64,000 nt of DNA, from NCBI GenBank assembly GCA_011009095.1, contig VTPC01090613.1, positions 108,491-172,490 on the forward strand, in the 5' to 3' direction. Position numbers and translations under genes: made by a program. The first letter of the stretch is position 1, and the number at the start of each line of letters is the position of its first letter. The notes beneath the pieces are model-generated. The model was given only the letters and a program-made list of their open reading frames with translations, ran no database searches and was not told where the DNA came from. This DNA comes from Ignelater luminosus. Lineage: Eukaryota; Arthropoda; Insecta; Coleoptera; Elateridae. Shown here in pieces: positions 31,466 through 44,395 of the stretch.

Positions 31466-34400
31466 GAAGTAGAAGTAATGGGAAGGTTTATTGCGTGTAG
31501 CAAACATACCTTTACGTATCATTTTTGCTAACCCCTCTGTTGGTACAACGATAAACCTGTGCGCCTTGACAGTTGCATCATCTTGGTAGCTCTTGACACG
31601 TTGTTTATCTTGTCCTACTCAGCTAGTTAACCACTGTGGAACCACCTCGATAGGATCCTTGTCTCACATGCGCTGGCTGTTTCTAAACTAAGTGCTATTA
31701 CCACTTGGTCATCCGCTCTGTTAGAAGTAAAGGTAACGCGTTCATCTTTAACCAGTCCAGAATTACATATATTTAGAGCAGTAAAGTGACAAAGTCTACA
31801 TATTTAGAATTTACAACAGACAGACGCGGAATATTACAAAGACGGGAATGCGGGGCATTTTGCGGGATGATGAATCTAAACACAGGACAATCTCATCATC
31901 TAATGCGGGGCAAACAATAGGTTGTGGTGGTTACTGGGATATGACGGTTGTGGTGGCTACTTGGATATGGGTAGTCGACAAGGTATACTGGCGGTGGAAA
32001 GCAATTGGCACGTGATATTTAGTTGTTGGAATTTGAAAAGACTGATGGTGCTCAGGTGTTGCTATTGTTCAGTTGATAATGGATTGATTGGGAACCAGAT
32101 GTACCCTTAGACCTGATGGTACACAGATGTTGAAGAAAGGTGCTCAAGTGTTGCCGTTGATAGTACAGGTGCTTCGAAGGACGCGTTGTGGGGCTGTAGA
32201 TAGAAGCAATGCATATGGAGAATATACATTGGCTGTCAGAGGCGATGTTGATTGCTCGATAATGATGGCAAAGAAGATGAAAGCGTGCTAAGAAGCAGAA
32301 GTTTAACTTCGCGAAAAATAGTGCTCTGTTGGTTGCGGCACACAAATGGCTTCCAGGGCCACAGCTCCACACACACGCATGCTGTGGAGGTTCGATGGCG
32401 ATCGGTAGGAACAAACGATAGCACTGCAAGACAGTTTGAAGACTTTTGGACTCCAAACCTACTAACGCCCGGCTTTAACAAGAATGTTGTCTGCTTTGTG
32501 TAGGGCGAAATCGCATTCATTAGCAGAAATAATGAGAACTACGTAGATTAAACAAGAATCATTTAGTTTTATTAGTATCATAAAAGTATTATGAAATTGC
32601 ACAGCTGCATTTGAGTGTATACTTTACCACAAATAGATTGCATGTGTGACCTTAGCTTGTTATTGTTTTTGTTCTTTCCCTCGATTTTAGTAAATGAAGC
32701 ACTCTGTATATCTAATTGTGATTTAAGAGAAGCATAAAACCAGCTTTTGTTTGATACACATAATTCAGAGAAAGTAATGCTTTAGGAAACAAAACCAAAA
32801 TTTCGACAAAACTGGAAACAAAAATCGAAGTTGCAAATATAAATTGGTTGAGGTATCAAAGGAAAGTTGATTTTAGCCTCTCTTGATTTACAATAACAGA
32901 CACATCTACGAAACACTTTGTATAGTAATTTGAACAACCTCATTAACCTTAAGTGAATATAATAGATAAAAGAATTTTCTTATCAGAGAAGTCGATAATA
33001 TCAATCACACTATCTCAGATACTTGACGACAAAGAAAGTCAAGTCAATGTAATTATAGAATTCATGCTACACCCTGTATATTATTATTTTTTAAATGTAC
33101 ACACTTTGATGTCCAGATCAATGTTGTAGACGACGGTATTTGATGTCTCCTTTTTTATGTTATATTATAAAATTTAGATGTTTTGAGTGCACAAAAATTA
33201 AGTTACAGGAGACTGCATGTATCAAGTAAATTATTTGAGTAGCAGGTCAATTTACAAAAAAATGGATTTGTCAACCGCAGGAGTACGAGAAGATTTTGAA
33301 AGGCTTTCCCCAACTTGAAAGAAGGATTTTAAAATACAGAAATTGTCATCAAAGGAAGAAGCAATGACCGAAAAAGGTTCATGATAATTTCAGAACTGTT
33401 ATACGAGTAGTGTACCTACCGAATTACAAGATGACTACAGCGTATAAAGAAATGGTTTCATTGTTTAATAGAAGCTTATTTAATGCTATTTTAGTAACTT
33501 ATCAGTATCCTCTCATTAATTTAAATAAATAAAGCTGTTGTACCAACCAGATACTAAAAAAATTGTTATAGTCCATTAATTTGATGCTCCTAAATTGTTA
33601 TTACTTCTGCAAACTAGCAGAAAATGCAGTGCATTCATTTACTAAATGGCATCCTTAAATTAACCTAACAATTCTGGCCGGAACATCGAGTTTTATTTAG
33701 TTTTTTCAATATGGAACATTGTTGGCATTTATTCCATCAGATAACATTTAATTTCTATGCTATTTTTGTCTGTCTAGGAAATTTGAAATTGGACTAAATA
33801 TGTTTCTTTCAGCCGTTGTTCTGCAAATACACTGCTCTGTTTAGATTTGTATCTGGACTTTTTAATTTGTACTAACTTTCACATTTTCATTCAGAAAAAT
33901 TCTAAAATACCATATACAGATAGAATAATAAACCATTTCTGTTGCTGTAACTAAATGATGTTACGCGTGGGCTTATTCTATTAGTGAAGCATTTCCAGTG
34001 TCACGGTTATTGCAAAATAACTTATAGTAAATCTACGCACCTCGTCGAATTTATAAAAGAGGAGGTGTTAAAATTATATTCGACCTACGATTTAATAGGA
34101 AAAACAAAATGTTCTTAATTTTATATAAATATTTCTTTTTCCAAATTTAAATATAAATGGGAAATTTGAAAACAAATTTAAAATGGCATTTGAAAGTAAT
34201 TTTCTTTCTTGTTGGTTTTTACTACGTTTTCGTAGAATGCAGATTGAGATTTTACGATTATTACCGAGACGGAGGAGTGAGAACTATTTGAAATTTTATT
34301 GGCATAAAGGATAAAAAGTGTAATCAGAAATACGAGTAATGGCGCATGTAATGTATCCACTTAATTCTGTTCGTTTACTATATTGAGTTCAATAACTGTA

Positions 34401-35120
34401 TGAAGAATAAGTAATGGTTTCAGGGTTTTAGCTAGTTATTGCCAGCAAATTATAGAGTTTCAGTTCATTGTTAGGCCTTTCTTTGTTAGCTATCATGAGG
34501 TTGTTTTAAGCGGACAAATTATACATGGTTAGCCATTTGTTCTAATAAAACGATTTTCAATATTTTTTCGATTTTTGAAAGCCCACAAGCATGCGATTGT
34601 TAAAAATCGTCAGACTTAATTTAAATTTTCAGTAGCATCAAATCTTCAGTATCTTATACAAAATCAATAGTTAGCGATCTGTTTGATAAAATGATAACAT
34701 TATACTTTTCCGCCTGGCACACTTAATTAATAATAATTAGCTGTGAAGAAAATAAAAGTAAGAATAAATATTCTGCTCAGAAGGGTAAGAAGACACTTTT
34801 CTAGGTACTCCTAAATATATCCTGTTTCTAGTTCAGCTAAAGCTAGACTCGTCTGTAAATGAAATATAACTTCAATTGGCGTGATTTTGAGCAAACATCA
34901 GCAGGCTTGGTCTGGGTTACTTTCGGAGTAAAGGACGTTTCTCAACGTATATTTGCATTACTGAAGTCGATTTGGAGACCCAAACAATGAGATGTGCCAT
35001 CAAAAAGCAAACTTAGAAGGGAATCGATGACTCGGTATTTGTTAACTTATAACTCGATTTGGCTTTCTTCTCGCTCTAGGTTGTCAGTTGAATCGACTCT
35101 CGATCACTGTCTTATTTCAG
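31466..35120. other. Spacer with a GC-richer low-stop block at 31900-32520
   Basis: Between about 31900 and 32520 both strands have open frames of 60-134 codons, and the plus strand repeats a 'ggtgctcaRgtgttgc' word at about 32048 and 32141. No frame matches a protein family I know, and frames overlap on both strands, so it looks like a non-coding transposon fragment. The remainder is AT-rich without recognisable genes. An isolated 'acaccctgtata' motif at about 33070 is unpaired. Confidence 0.4.
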
Positions 35121-35124
35121 AACA

Positions 35125-35525
35125 GTAATGTAATTTAGTACCAACTGAACTGCTGTCAAAGCATGTTTGAGCTTATAATTTCCATTGACATATCAGTAAC
35201 TATGATAATGAAATTCAAAAGGTTTTTGACCTGCTCATGTTGGCAGAGCTCTGTGCAATTTTTTTGTACGGCATACTCGATCACCTTAAGGTATTCTTAC
35301 CAAATGGCAAAAATAGAATTCCAAATATTCCTCTTCGGATGTCACATTCCTTCTTAGGAAGTTTGCGATTCTTTTTCTATTGTTGATGTTCTACTACTTC
35401 AGCGACTTACCATTCCCTTATAGTGTGAAATGACCCTAAAAACGTAAATTCTAATCGGCAATCGAACCCAGAACGCTTAATCTCTGAATAGACTCACTGA
35501 CTGATGAGTCAAAGTGGTCACTAGT
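35125..35525 (-). mobile_element. tRNA-derived SINE candidate
   Basis: On the minus strand a tRNA-like head reads TGACTCATCAGT (A-box-like, about 9 of 12 consensus positions) and then, about 30 bp on, CTGGGTTCGATTGCC (a good B box, 35457-35472). A body of about 330 bp follows. The ATG-starting 35163-35357 frame on the opposite strand is incidental. No target duplication was established. Confidence 0.4.
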
Positions 35526-35637
35526 TTCTTATAAGAGTATTTCCTTTATGGTAACTTTTAGCATTTCTCTTTGTCTCTTAGACTTGCAATTACAATTTTG
35601 ATGGTAGATGTTTTGAAATGTACAATGTACTTATTTT

Positions 35638-35639
35638 TA

Positions 35640-35665
<26 letters not shown>
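35638..35665. repeat. (ATT)n microsatellite, about 28 bp
   Basis: Nine uninterrupted att units. On the minus strand it is an (AAT)n tract about 22 bp after the stop codon of the 160-codon frame at 35688-36170, the position of a retrotransposon tail. Confidence 0.9.
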
Positions 35666-35673
<8 letters not shown>

Positions 35674-35687
35674 GCATTTCCTGTTTC

Positions 35688-36170
35688 CTAAAGAAGCAGC
35701 GACTTTAGAAGTTCTCTAGCTTCTCTCAAACGCTGGAGTATGGAATTGATAAGGATGATAATACGCAGCGCTCGTTCGGTTGGATGGAATGAAGACTGGC
35801 AGCTACGGTGATGTTGAATTAGCACTGATAGAGGAACTGTGCTGCCGTGAATAGGACGTTGTAAATATTGAGTAGAGGCGAGAGATGTGCCTGGTCTAAA
35901 TGGCGTTGGAGATGGTGATGGGTTGGTGTTGCTGGTGGTTATCGCGGCGGTTGAGATGATGGAGTGGATGCTTGGTGGAGCTGGAGATGATCTCCCGTTA
36001 TTCGGCCGTGATGGTGGCGATCGTGTTGTTATTGATGATCTTGTGATCGGCGAAGCGGTTGGAGGGTTACAGATGGGGGAGTGGAGGGATGGGTATGGAG
36101 TGAATAAATTAACTATTGTTGTGAAAGGATGGTATGAAATGTGGATAAGGTTTTGGAGGATAGGAATTAG
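35688..36170 (-). pseudogene. 160-codon P/S/T-rich open frame without methionine
   Basis: On the minus strand a frame runs uninterrupted for 160 codons between stops at 36171-36173 and 35688-35690. The translation has no methionine, so it cannot start by itself. The middle is very rich in proline, serine and threonine (SPPSRPNNGRSSPAPPS, NPSPSPTPFRPG). The last 30 residues look helical (RIIILINSILQRLREARELL). The plus strand is strongly G-rich here. The stop is followed after about 22 bp by (AAT)n, which suggests the 3' end of a 5'-truncated retrotransposon. An internal exon, or chance in C-rich DNA, is possible. I do not recognise the family. Confidence 0.35.
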
Positions 36171-36179
36171 TTAAACGGT

Positions 36180-39100
36180 TCTTCTCAAAATCAAAATCTG
36201 GAAGGGGAATTAGTTCAAAAATCGGGTTTAGACTTTTTTTTAGTTTTTAACTGATTGAACCTTTTATAGTAACATATTAATGGGCAAAAAGCTTTTTGAA
36301 CGGAATAAACTTTAGGGTTTTCCGACTAGTTAGTTAGTCTCTAAGCCAGGAAAGTTTTTCAAATTTCACTAGAAATGTTGTCAAATTACGGAAAGGTTAT
36401 TATTAATCGTTAAGGTTGCAAACGGATGGTGATCGCATTCCTAAGTGAGGAGGTTGCTATGCAAACGTTTTGCTAGACGGGCTGTAACTCATCCTTATAA
36501 GAACATCGCTAACCATAGATATAGAACAATTCATAGACTGTCATAAAAAAAGAAGAAAAAAGGCCATACAAATGAATTATGGTGATGAAGACGTTTCTTA
36601 ATGGCAAAGATTAATCAAAAGTTGTAGTCTAAAGTTGATTTAATTCTTCCATGCTTAACTTAATGTATTTATGTAAACAAGAAGAAGAGATCTGATACAT
36701 TCCATTTTGAGGCCTATACTCAAATTGAGGAAACTTGGTGAGCGTTATAGGAAGAAAAGATCAAGGCCTCATCGAAGGTTTTGCTTATTTATCTTTTTTC
36801 AAATATCTCGACGGCAATTGTTTCCATATAAAGAAGGAACCGAGTTGTTCCATTCTATAACCTTTGAAGTTAATTTTGCACCTGTCAAACTTATGAGTTC
36901 CATCTTCGATAGGTAACGGTAATTAAATGTTCTTGTGAAAATTGAATGTATAGCTGATTTTTGTGTTCGAAGGCCTTTTCAGGATGCTTCCAATAACCAT
37001 GGCAAGAAAAGTCTCTTTTGCAAGTAGTCTCAAACGTTTTCGGTCAACTAATAGTTCTGAATTTTGGCAAATTAAGTCACCCACCTTACATGTATATAGA
37101 AACAGTTCATAAATTCTTCCTGTGATTATAGACAGTTTGTTGGGCCTACAAAGAAGAAAACAGAAAGTTAAAAGAACATGCAAGTTTCGTGTATTCTGTT
37201 ACTCGTATGTTGTGCGAACAGATCCAGATGGAGATCTCACCAGGCAAAAGGGACACGAGGAGAACTGATGACATGTATCCTTTCTGATTGAAAAGTGTCA
37301 GTTCTTATGTTTTTTCTTCTTTTGAAATCGAGAGTTTGGTTTGGTTTACGTATCGATGTTAAACGGTTTTGGCAATGATAATTTTATTGTTTATCATGAT
37401 AGGCATTGGGCACCTAGCTTAGTATGCATTGTTTGATTCCGTCGAGGAACATGGCTTAACTGAAATAACAGGTATTGCAAATGGCATGATGAGAAAACTT
37501 ATTCTTAAACCCTTGTATGGAATTAGGCAGACGAATTTTCTAAATATCCAACTCGAAACAGAAACGCGCATGAGCACTTTCGTGACAAAGCAAAGAAACT
37601 CAAAAGATTTTTTTGATCATCTTATTACCTCTAGTGCAGCATAGTCTATAAATTCGATCCTGGCAAAATTTAAAGTAGCGTCTTTTTAATAAATCGTGAG
37701 TCTAGATTGCAGCGGAGCCGATTATGGAAAGTTAGTGGAAGAGATAGAGTTAAGGGAAAGATAAATAAAAAATCGATTTATCGATTATCCTCGGATATTT
37801 ACGTATGTATTTAACATCGACTATTTATCAGCAACAGACTCGACGGCACGTTGTAACTGTAGCAGTGGAAGGATTTCTCTAATTTGCTTCGTAATGGCTA
37901 CCAAAATACCAGCAGTTTTATATCAATGCCAAAATTTGAATGTTGACATTTACTTATTGGGGTGATGTCGTAATATACCTAGTGACTTACATTTTTTTGC
38001 TTTGTTTGTTTTGTTGGTTTTTGTGATACCAAAACGGCACTTCATCTACCGATTATGGAGTCATCAATTACAACGTTTTGGTCATTTTATTTTCATACAA
38101 TCCTTTGGAGGTCATTGATCGATATATCTATTCCTCGAAATTTTTATAGAATCTTGTTCATTTTTACCTGTTGATACCCGATGGTGAATAGATCCTCTTT
38201 GAGAAAAAACAATTCTCGAGCTTCATCTTGTGTCAAAAATTGAGCGTTCTGATTTATGATTTTTGCCAGTCATGGAAACGTCTGGAAGGCTTCTTACTTC
38301 ATCCGATTGATTCGCTACTCTTTTATAATATACTGGCGCCTTCGCGTTTAACTGCCTCAGGTAAAAGAGGGCCAAATCTAACCCAAGGGAACCCACGTAA
38401 TTTTTCCCAGATACAAGAAGTTTTGTCTGGATTTTACCATGATTTACCATGGAATGGTAATTAGTCACTAGAACCAAAGTTTGCTGTTTTGCCTTTAAGC
38501 TGGTCTAAAGAAAACGATTGGATCATCGATGGTATTCGCGGAGTCAGAGCAATTTGTTCACCTAGCATGATTCTATGGCGGTTCCGTGGCTTGGCGAGTC
38601 ATAGCCAAACATGATAAGGTAGTTTTCCCTTCTATTCTCATTTCTGTACTTTTAATAAATGACCTTCTCTGTTTTGCAGCACACTGTGAGTACTATGATA
38701 TTGAAATCATGAAGTGGAGATAGTTGAATGGTATTTTCTAGATTTTAGATTGTTCATCAACAAATTAAAAATTGAAACACTATTTTATTTAGGTGGGAAG
38801 GCTCTATTGGATTTATTTTATAGCTTCTTGAAGGGTGTTATCTTAGAAAAATTTCTTAGGTTATGTTTTAAGAACAACCAATTTTGATCGTAAAGATACT
38901 TCTTTTAAGACTATGTGGTCAATTTATTAACTGTTTTTTAGCAAGAAAAGAACAGCAACTTGTGGGTTAATCACGTAAAACAAACAAAACTCTTCTAAGA
39001 AATTGATGAGTTCAATTTAAGATAAGAAACTCCTCATCACTCATCACCTGCGGGTTGACAAAAAGCTGTTTGTCATTTTTTGCTTCGTCTTGTAATCTTT

Positions 39101-40260
39101 CCGATATCGTGTTAATTGATAAATTATTTAAATTTGTAGAAGCGCTAAACATTTAAAATCAACACGGAATAATTTATTTTAATAATGTTTACGTTATTAA
39201 TGTTTTTCGGTATTAATTTTGAATCTGGGTATGTATATATAGATGGCATTTGAGTTCTGTGTCATGACGAAGCAGAACCTGTCTTTGAATTAATTCAATG
39301 TCATATTTTCAAAAAGATTTCCGAGAAGTACTCTTTCATATTCAAAGCTTTCGTATTCATTAGGAAATAGGGAGGATAAAATAAAATTATTACTTTTTTC
39401 CCTTTGGATAATGCACGATCCGACGAGCTTTCTCTTTTAGACTACTACCTAATAAATTAATCGTCGTTTCTAATTTAATCGCGAACTAACTGATAATAAA
39501 ATTTAAAAAGGAAAAATCAAAGTAGTAATTAAATTTAAAACGGTTCCATCGCAAACTGGTGTCATAATAATAATAATAATAACTAGGAGTATGAAGATAA
39601 ATGTGAATTTTATGAGTTGTAAGTGCACTTGATGTGTGGTCGAAGTGTGGCCAGAAAGAGAGATGGAAAGAGAAAGAGAGACTAGCTACTGTTTTTATCA
39701 GCAAGCAATAACACTTAATAATGAGAAACATAAAAGCTAATACAATACCAATCCAACCCTATTAATTTGCGATAAACAGAATTAAAATATTGGAGCTAGT
39801 CTGACGCGTTCTATAATAGAAACGGTGATTCACGATTCATGAATGAAATTAACTGTCAATTAATAAACACCCGCTAGTCGACCATTCTTAATTTTCAACA
39901 GCTGTAAACGAAAACGCGCATAAATTCTGCCTTGCACTTCTTGTGTAAATCCTTTTCGCGTACATTGTCCACTGACATAAATTACAACCCACGCTTCTAT
40001 CCATCTTTGTCCGCATCGGAATTAATCGAGATCCATCTCTCTTTCACTAAAAGCGTCGCTTTTGCTTTTATATGTCACACCCCTACTACTACATAAAATT
40101 AATTTCCATTTCCTTAATTATTTTGCGCAACTTGTGTATCAAAACCTGCGAGCCAAACACTTTACTAAAAGATCAAAACTGTACCTTTTACGGATAAGTT
40201 AATAAGTCGATTGATGTGGGAGGCGGCGGCGGCGAAAGATTTTCTTCGCCTTAAAAAAGA
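36180..40260. other. AT-rich non-coding DNA, no gene recognised
   Basis: Scattered short open frames (37429-37644 plus, 38223-38477 minus and others) match nothing known. A short (ATA)n tract is at 39564-39584. The block at about 39830-40150 has homeodomain-like ATTA and TAAT words and few repeats, so it may be regulatory, but that is only an impression. Confidence 0.45.
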
Positions 40261-40303
40261 GCAAGTCGGTTTGATTTGACCCCACAGGGGTTAATTATCT
40301 TCA

Positions 40304-40317
40304 CCCTAGGGGGCGCC
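40304..40317 (+). promoter_or_regulatory. CTCF-like core motif in a GC-rich island
   Basis: The sequence ccctagggggcgcc contains the AGGGGGCGC core typical of CTCF sites. It sits in a GC-rich patch (40200-40330, with ggcggcggcgg near 40220 and ccccacagggg near 40281) that stands out from AT-rich surroundings. Insect CTCF prefers a similar core. It is a candidate insulator or promoter-proximal site only. Confidence 0.4.
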
Positions 40318-40375
40318 GAGTCGAGACATTGACGGATATAGAAGGAATCAGTTGTAGGAGATATAGAAATAAGGT

Positions 40376-40618
40376 ATGATGAGATGTGAAGCTCTTTATT
40401 TTATCCCACATTTTCTCGTACGGTACATGTACCAATTAAAGTTCTTCTGCCATATCCATCTAATCCCGGAGATTAATCAGAGATTATATTTGAAAAACAA
40501 TTCCGATTGCGCGATATTCCTCGTAGGTAACATTATAGAGATAGGAAACGGTGATGTAAAAAATTTAAATAGAATAACATCGGAGACAATTCATTTTTGT
40601 CGTGGGCGTATTTTATGA
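40376..40618 (+). CDS. Unrecognised 80-codon open frame
   Basis: Begins with ATGATG just downstream of the GC-rich patch and reads MMRCEALYFIPHFLVRYMYQ... to a stop at 40618. No domain, signal peptide or family is recognised, and no splice donor is obvious inside it. It is noted because of its position next to the CTCF-like island. A chance frame is the likeliest explanation. Confidence 0.12.
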   Translation: MMRCEALYFIPHFLVRYMYQLKFFCHIHLIPEINQRLYLKNNSDCAIFLVGNIIEIGNGDVKNLNRITSETIHFCRGRIL

Positions 40619-40639
40619 CCTACTTGTCAAATGCGACAA

Positions 40640-41940
40640 ATTAACTGCACCTAGTTCTTATATCCTTTTATGGATGCACATTATGACTCTTTTGCGTTTA
40701 GACATAATGTGTACACTTTGTACACTTTATGTATTGTTCAAGAGATAAAGAATAAAGAGAAGTACAAAACTTTTCATTTATGGTTATGATTATGACTGTT
40801 TTTGTCTTTTCAAGATTTTGAAAATTATATTCTCGGAAATTCTTATTTATTGCCGTTGCCAAATCAAATTATTTATATTAGCGTTGAATGTGGATTGTAA
40901 AATATGATCCTCAATGAAAAACCGTTACTTTTCTACTCGTAAATTTATTTTTTGTTTTAGCTAAACCATAAAGACTTTCTTTCACTGACCATTATAAGTT
41001 ACGAGACACCTAATAGTATTGATTCTTATTTGAAGGTATTAAAAGCTGAAAGATTTAGGAAAACTTGGTTTTACTCGGAAGTAATCCATCCCATGAAAGA
41101 AAATACGGCAGTAAATTTTGTGATAAGTTGAATTTTTTCAGCGGAGTAAACAAAGTATTTGTAAGAAAACGGCTTCCAAAACTACAACTGTTGCTGAATT
41201 TTATAAGTGAAATACGTACTGATTGTACTGGTGGATCGGCATGGCGGATTGATATTCAAAGATTAGGAAGTCAGGATGGCTGACTCGCACTGGTGCAATC
41301 TTTTACATTTCTTGTATACTTACAATAAATAAGATCAAGCAATCATCGCAGTTCACAAGGAGAATAAACAAAAAATTCTTGATCTCATCATCTTATCTGC
41401 AATATGTATCACAAAACACCGGGGTTACTTTAGCACTTAACACCTACTTTGATTTCTACTTTTGCAAATTGTCACTGCTTTAATTCTGTATATGATTTTC
41501 TGCTGCTACAAGTCTAAAGTAAGCCAAAAATGTAATTACTTACCACAATTTCTTGCAACTGACCTTGAAAGGTTCAAAACTGTGCCGGCACAAGTTGAAT
41601 ACTTTTAAACACAGGCTGTTCTTTTACTAAGGCAAATATTTCTGCACCTTTACGTAAGCGTTTAGAAAAAAAACCACGTTGGGAAGCGAAGGAACTTAAA
41701 GACAGTACTTCTGGATTTCTTACATTTTATCACTTGAAACCGTTTGAGTATCTATTTGGCAGCCGACATTGTGCAGCGGTTGACCAGCTTATATTTGCGA
41801 AGTTTTCCATAACATTGAAGATATCTTAAAAGATTAACGATCGAACTAATTTTAAAATTATCCCGCAGCCAAGAAAGTAATAGTTCCAAGAGTTGAGACA
41901 GTTTAGAAAGATTTCAAAGCATCTGTCAGCATTATGCCAT
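40640..41940. other. Spacer, no gene recognised
   Basis: AT-rich DNA with short open frames only. The left part of the pogo-like element downstream may reach into 41600-41940 but is too decayed to align by eye. Confidence 0.4.
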
Positions 41941-41949
41941 ACGGAGACA

Positions 41950-42240
41950 CACAAAAATTAAGAGACCCACTGTAATCCAAGCATATGAAGAGAATAGCAT
42001 TTATATGGCATCCTTACTACCATATAACATCCACCTAATTCACCACTAGACGTTGTAATGTTTGAACTAATAAAAAAGAAGCGGCGAAAACTTCTATTTC
42101 CCAAATCTTCTAAATAGATTGTGGGCTATGATCAGTTAAAATATTTACAAAAATATGATGTATGGCTTTAGGGCTACTCTCCTTTTAACCCACGGAAATT
42201 CCGGAAATAATTTCAAACGTTCAATCAGAAGGCCCAGAGA
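41950..42240 (+). pseudogene. pogo/Tigger-like transposase relic
   Basis: This is a fragment of the C-terminal part of a DDE_1 (pogo-type) transposase. The block ENSIYMASLLPYNIHLI at about 41987-42045 corresponds to the family's EN-I----LPPH-TH. After a frameshift comes PLDVVMFELIKKK (42045-42083), matching the diagnostic QPLDV--F-P-K. Further on, GFRAT at 42164-42178 is followed, after a small deletion and shift, by SPFNPRKFRK, matching GFRA-GI-PFNP. The three blocks are in the right order and roughly right spacing. Stops are frequent, and the catalytic triad was not located. Upstream coding parts and terminal repeats were not resolved. Confidence 0.55.
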
Positions 42241-44395
42241 TCTAAGAGACCATGAATTAGAGCTTCATTAACTGGCTTCAAGAATTGTGCTGTTTAAAAA
42301 ACAAAAAATAGTTGATCAAAAACATGAAAAGAAAATATAGCCCAGAAAACAACTTCAGTTAGTTATTTCGAAAGAACCAACTTTCCAAGAAACTTTCCAG
42401 TGAAGACGAAAAGAATGATGAAGCTCCAGTTTCTTCAAGACCATTTACGATTAGGAAGCAACTCAAACAAGCCATCAAGATTCAAAATGAAACAAACTTG
42501 CTTTGCAAACTGAAGAACCTACAGATCCCGACCAGATTCTCTGCATGCCATATGGATATGTGCAATTTATAATGGAGCGAATGATGACCAATGTTATGCC
42601 TTTTACAACATAGTAGAATCTTCTCCTTAAAGATTTTTTCCTTCGACTCTTGTTTAATCTTCTTTTAAGAATTGTGTTACTAGAGATGTCTTAAACTAAA
42701 AGCTAAATGAAGCTGCATAGTCGATGCATATTTCTTGGGCTTATAACAGCCCGAAATCAATACTTTGGCACCCCATAAACAATGTTTCTCTGTTATTCTT
42801 TGACATGTTTAAACCAAATCCACGCTATTCCCCAATAGGCACAAGACATGATACAGTTTTAGAAAGTTGATGTTGCAAACTGTTTCTTATTTACATATAA
42901 AGTCGAAATCAGTCAAAATCTGGCAAAATAACCCCGTTGTACGATATTCTTTAATCCATCTTCTCCATCAATGTTAGCCAAGTTGACCATTTGCTGCTAG
43001 CGGGTGAGCCTGTTGATTCTGATATTGTGGAAATCCTCTTTAAGCCATAAGTTTCGATCAGTAAGATTCATTTGATATTGACCAATATAGTGTAAACAGC
43101 TCGTCATGAGTTATACAAGCATCTTTTAATATAGGTCTTAAGTAGTATCTTACTGACTTTATGACCGATTTTCAAATTCCTCCCACAGGCGGTCCGCTTG
43201 GAGGTATAGGGTGAAATGTTGATTTTCAAACAATTCTTTTCAAAAACTTTAAATAATTTTTTGAATTCTTGTTCGGTTCTTACAAAATCTTTTATGTTAT
43301 CCCAAAATATATCTGAAACGTTATCCCTTCTTGAAATAAATGCAATTTTTGTGTTGAATTTGTTATTAGATTATGACCGGGAATTATCCAATAGTTTCGC
43401 CTCAATAATGCCAGTGTTGCTAAAGATCCGGCATGCAGTTATGGGTTATATAAGGTTAGAATCTTACAGACGACTTCACTACTTTCAGTAGCCTATGTTG
43501 ATCTAAAAATAGCTGCCCCTTTCTTATCTTTCAATATCCGCAAACTAGAGTATCTTTTGTATTATGAGAACAATTTTCCTATTAGTTGTTTGTAATTTCG
43601 CGGCTGACAATGATCCGAGTTTTCTATTATTTTTGCAATTAAACCAAAATCTCACATACTTACTCTTTTTTCTAAAATAGATTTACCTTAGAATTCTTAA
43701 TTAGGAATTTTAACTGCGAACGTCTTTCGCCCATAGCATCCTTTTCTGCAAATCCTGATTTTGGCCACGTTGTTTATCAGTTGTCGGGTTTGGATACCGA
43801 GGGGTATCCCCCCCTCTCCTATTTGATTTGAAATCCAAGGGTTCTTACCGAGATGAAAAAGGTAAGATTGATTTCGTTTATAACTAGGGTACACTTAAAT
43901 ACTTTAGTTTTTAGCGATGTGATGAATAGAAAAGAAAAAGCAATTGAAAACGCGGGGAGATTTAAACTCCAGCTTAACAAAATCGCTTATTCGCCTAGAA
44001 TTTTTTTGTGTTGAAGTACAATACAGTACTGAACTGAACTTATTCCTTTACCGTTGCTAAATTAACTTAGTAAATGATGTTTGCTTCTTAAGTCATTAAA
44101 TTGCCATGAATTGCTCTTTCAAGAAAGGTCTTTGGCCAGATTAATAACGTTTGTAAACTTGTTACGGGAAAAACTGGGATTAGTGACCCATCGGTAGTGT
44201 AACCGTATATCAAATCGATATGCAACCTGTAATGCCAGCCTTTATACAGACCAAGACGGGTCGTGAGCTAAGAGAGCTTAGAGCAAGCGATAAACGATAA
44301 TACGATAATCTTAGGGGTTTTGATAATGAGAGGGCACCAGCTGTAGTAGAATGTCGGTGACCTAGTTTCGAATAGAAGACTCCACAGATGATTTT
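42241..44395. other. Spacer, no gene recognised
   Basis: The minus strand at about 42920-43480 has longer open stretches than usual (for example around DNIKDFVRTEQEFKKLF), and the plus strand has a 91-codon frame (43216-43491). Neither resembles a known family. They may be transposon fragments. The rest shows nothing. Confidence 0.35.

Noticed and set aside
32052..32520. 134-codon minus-strand and 83-codon plus-strand frames
   Set aside because: They overlap on both strands, the 134-codon frame starts with TTG, and no family match is seen.
35490..35520. ctgatgag, resembling a hammerhead ribozyme core
   Set aside because: The required downstream GAAA core segment and closing stems are missing.
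35457..35525. Genuine tRNA gene
   Set aside because: Only the B box is good; the arms do not form a cloverleaf, so a SINE head fits better.
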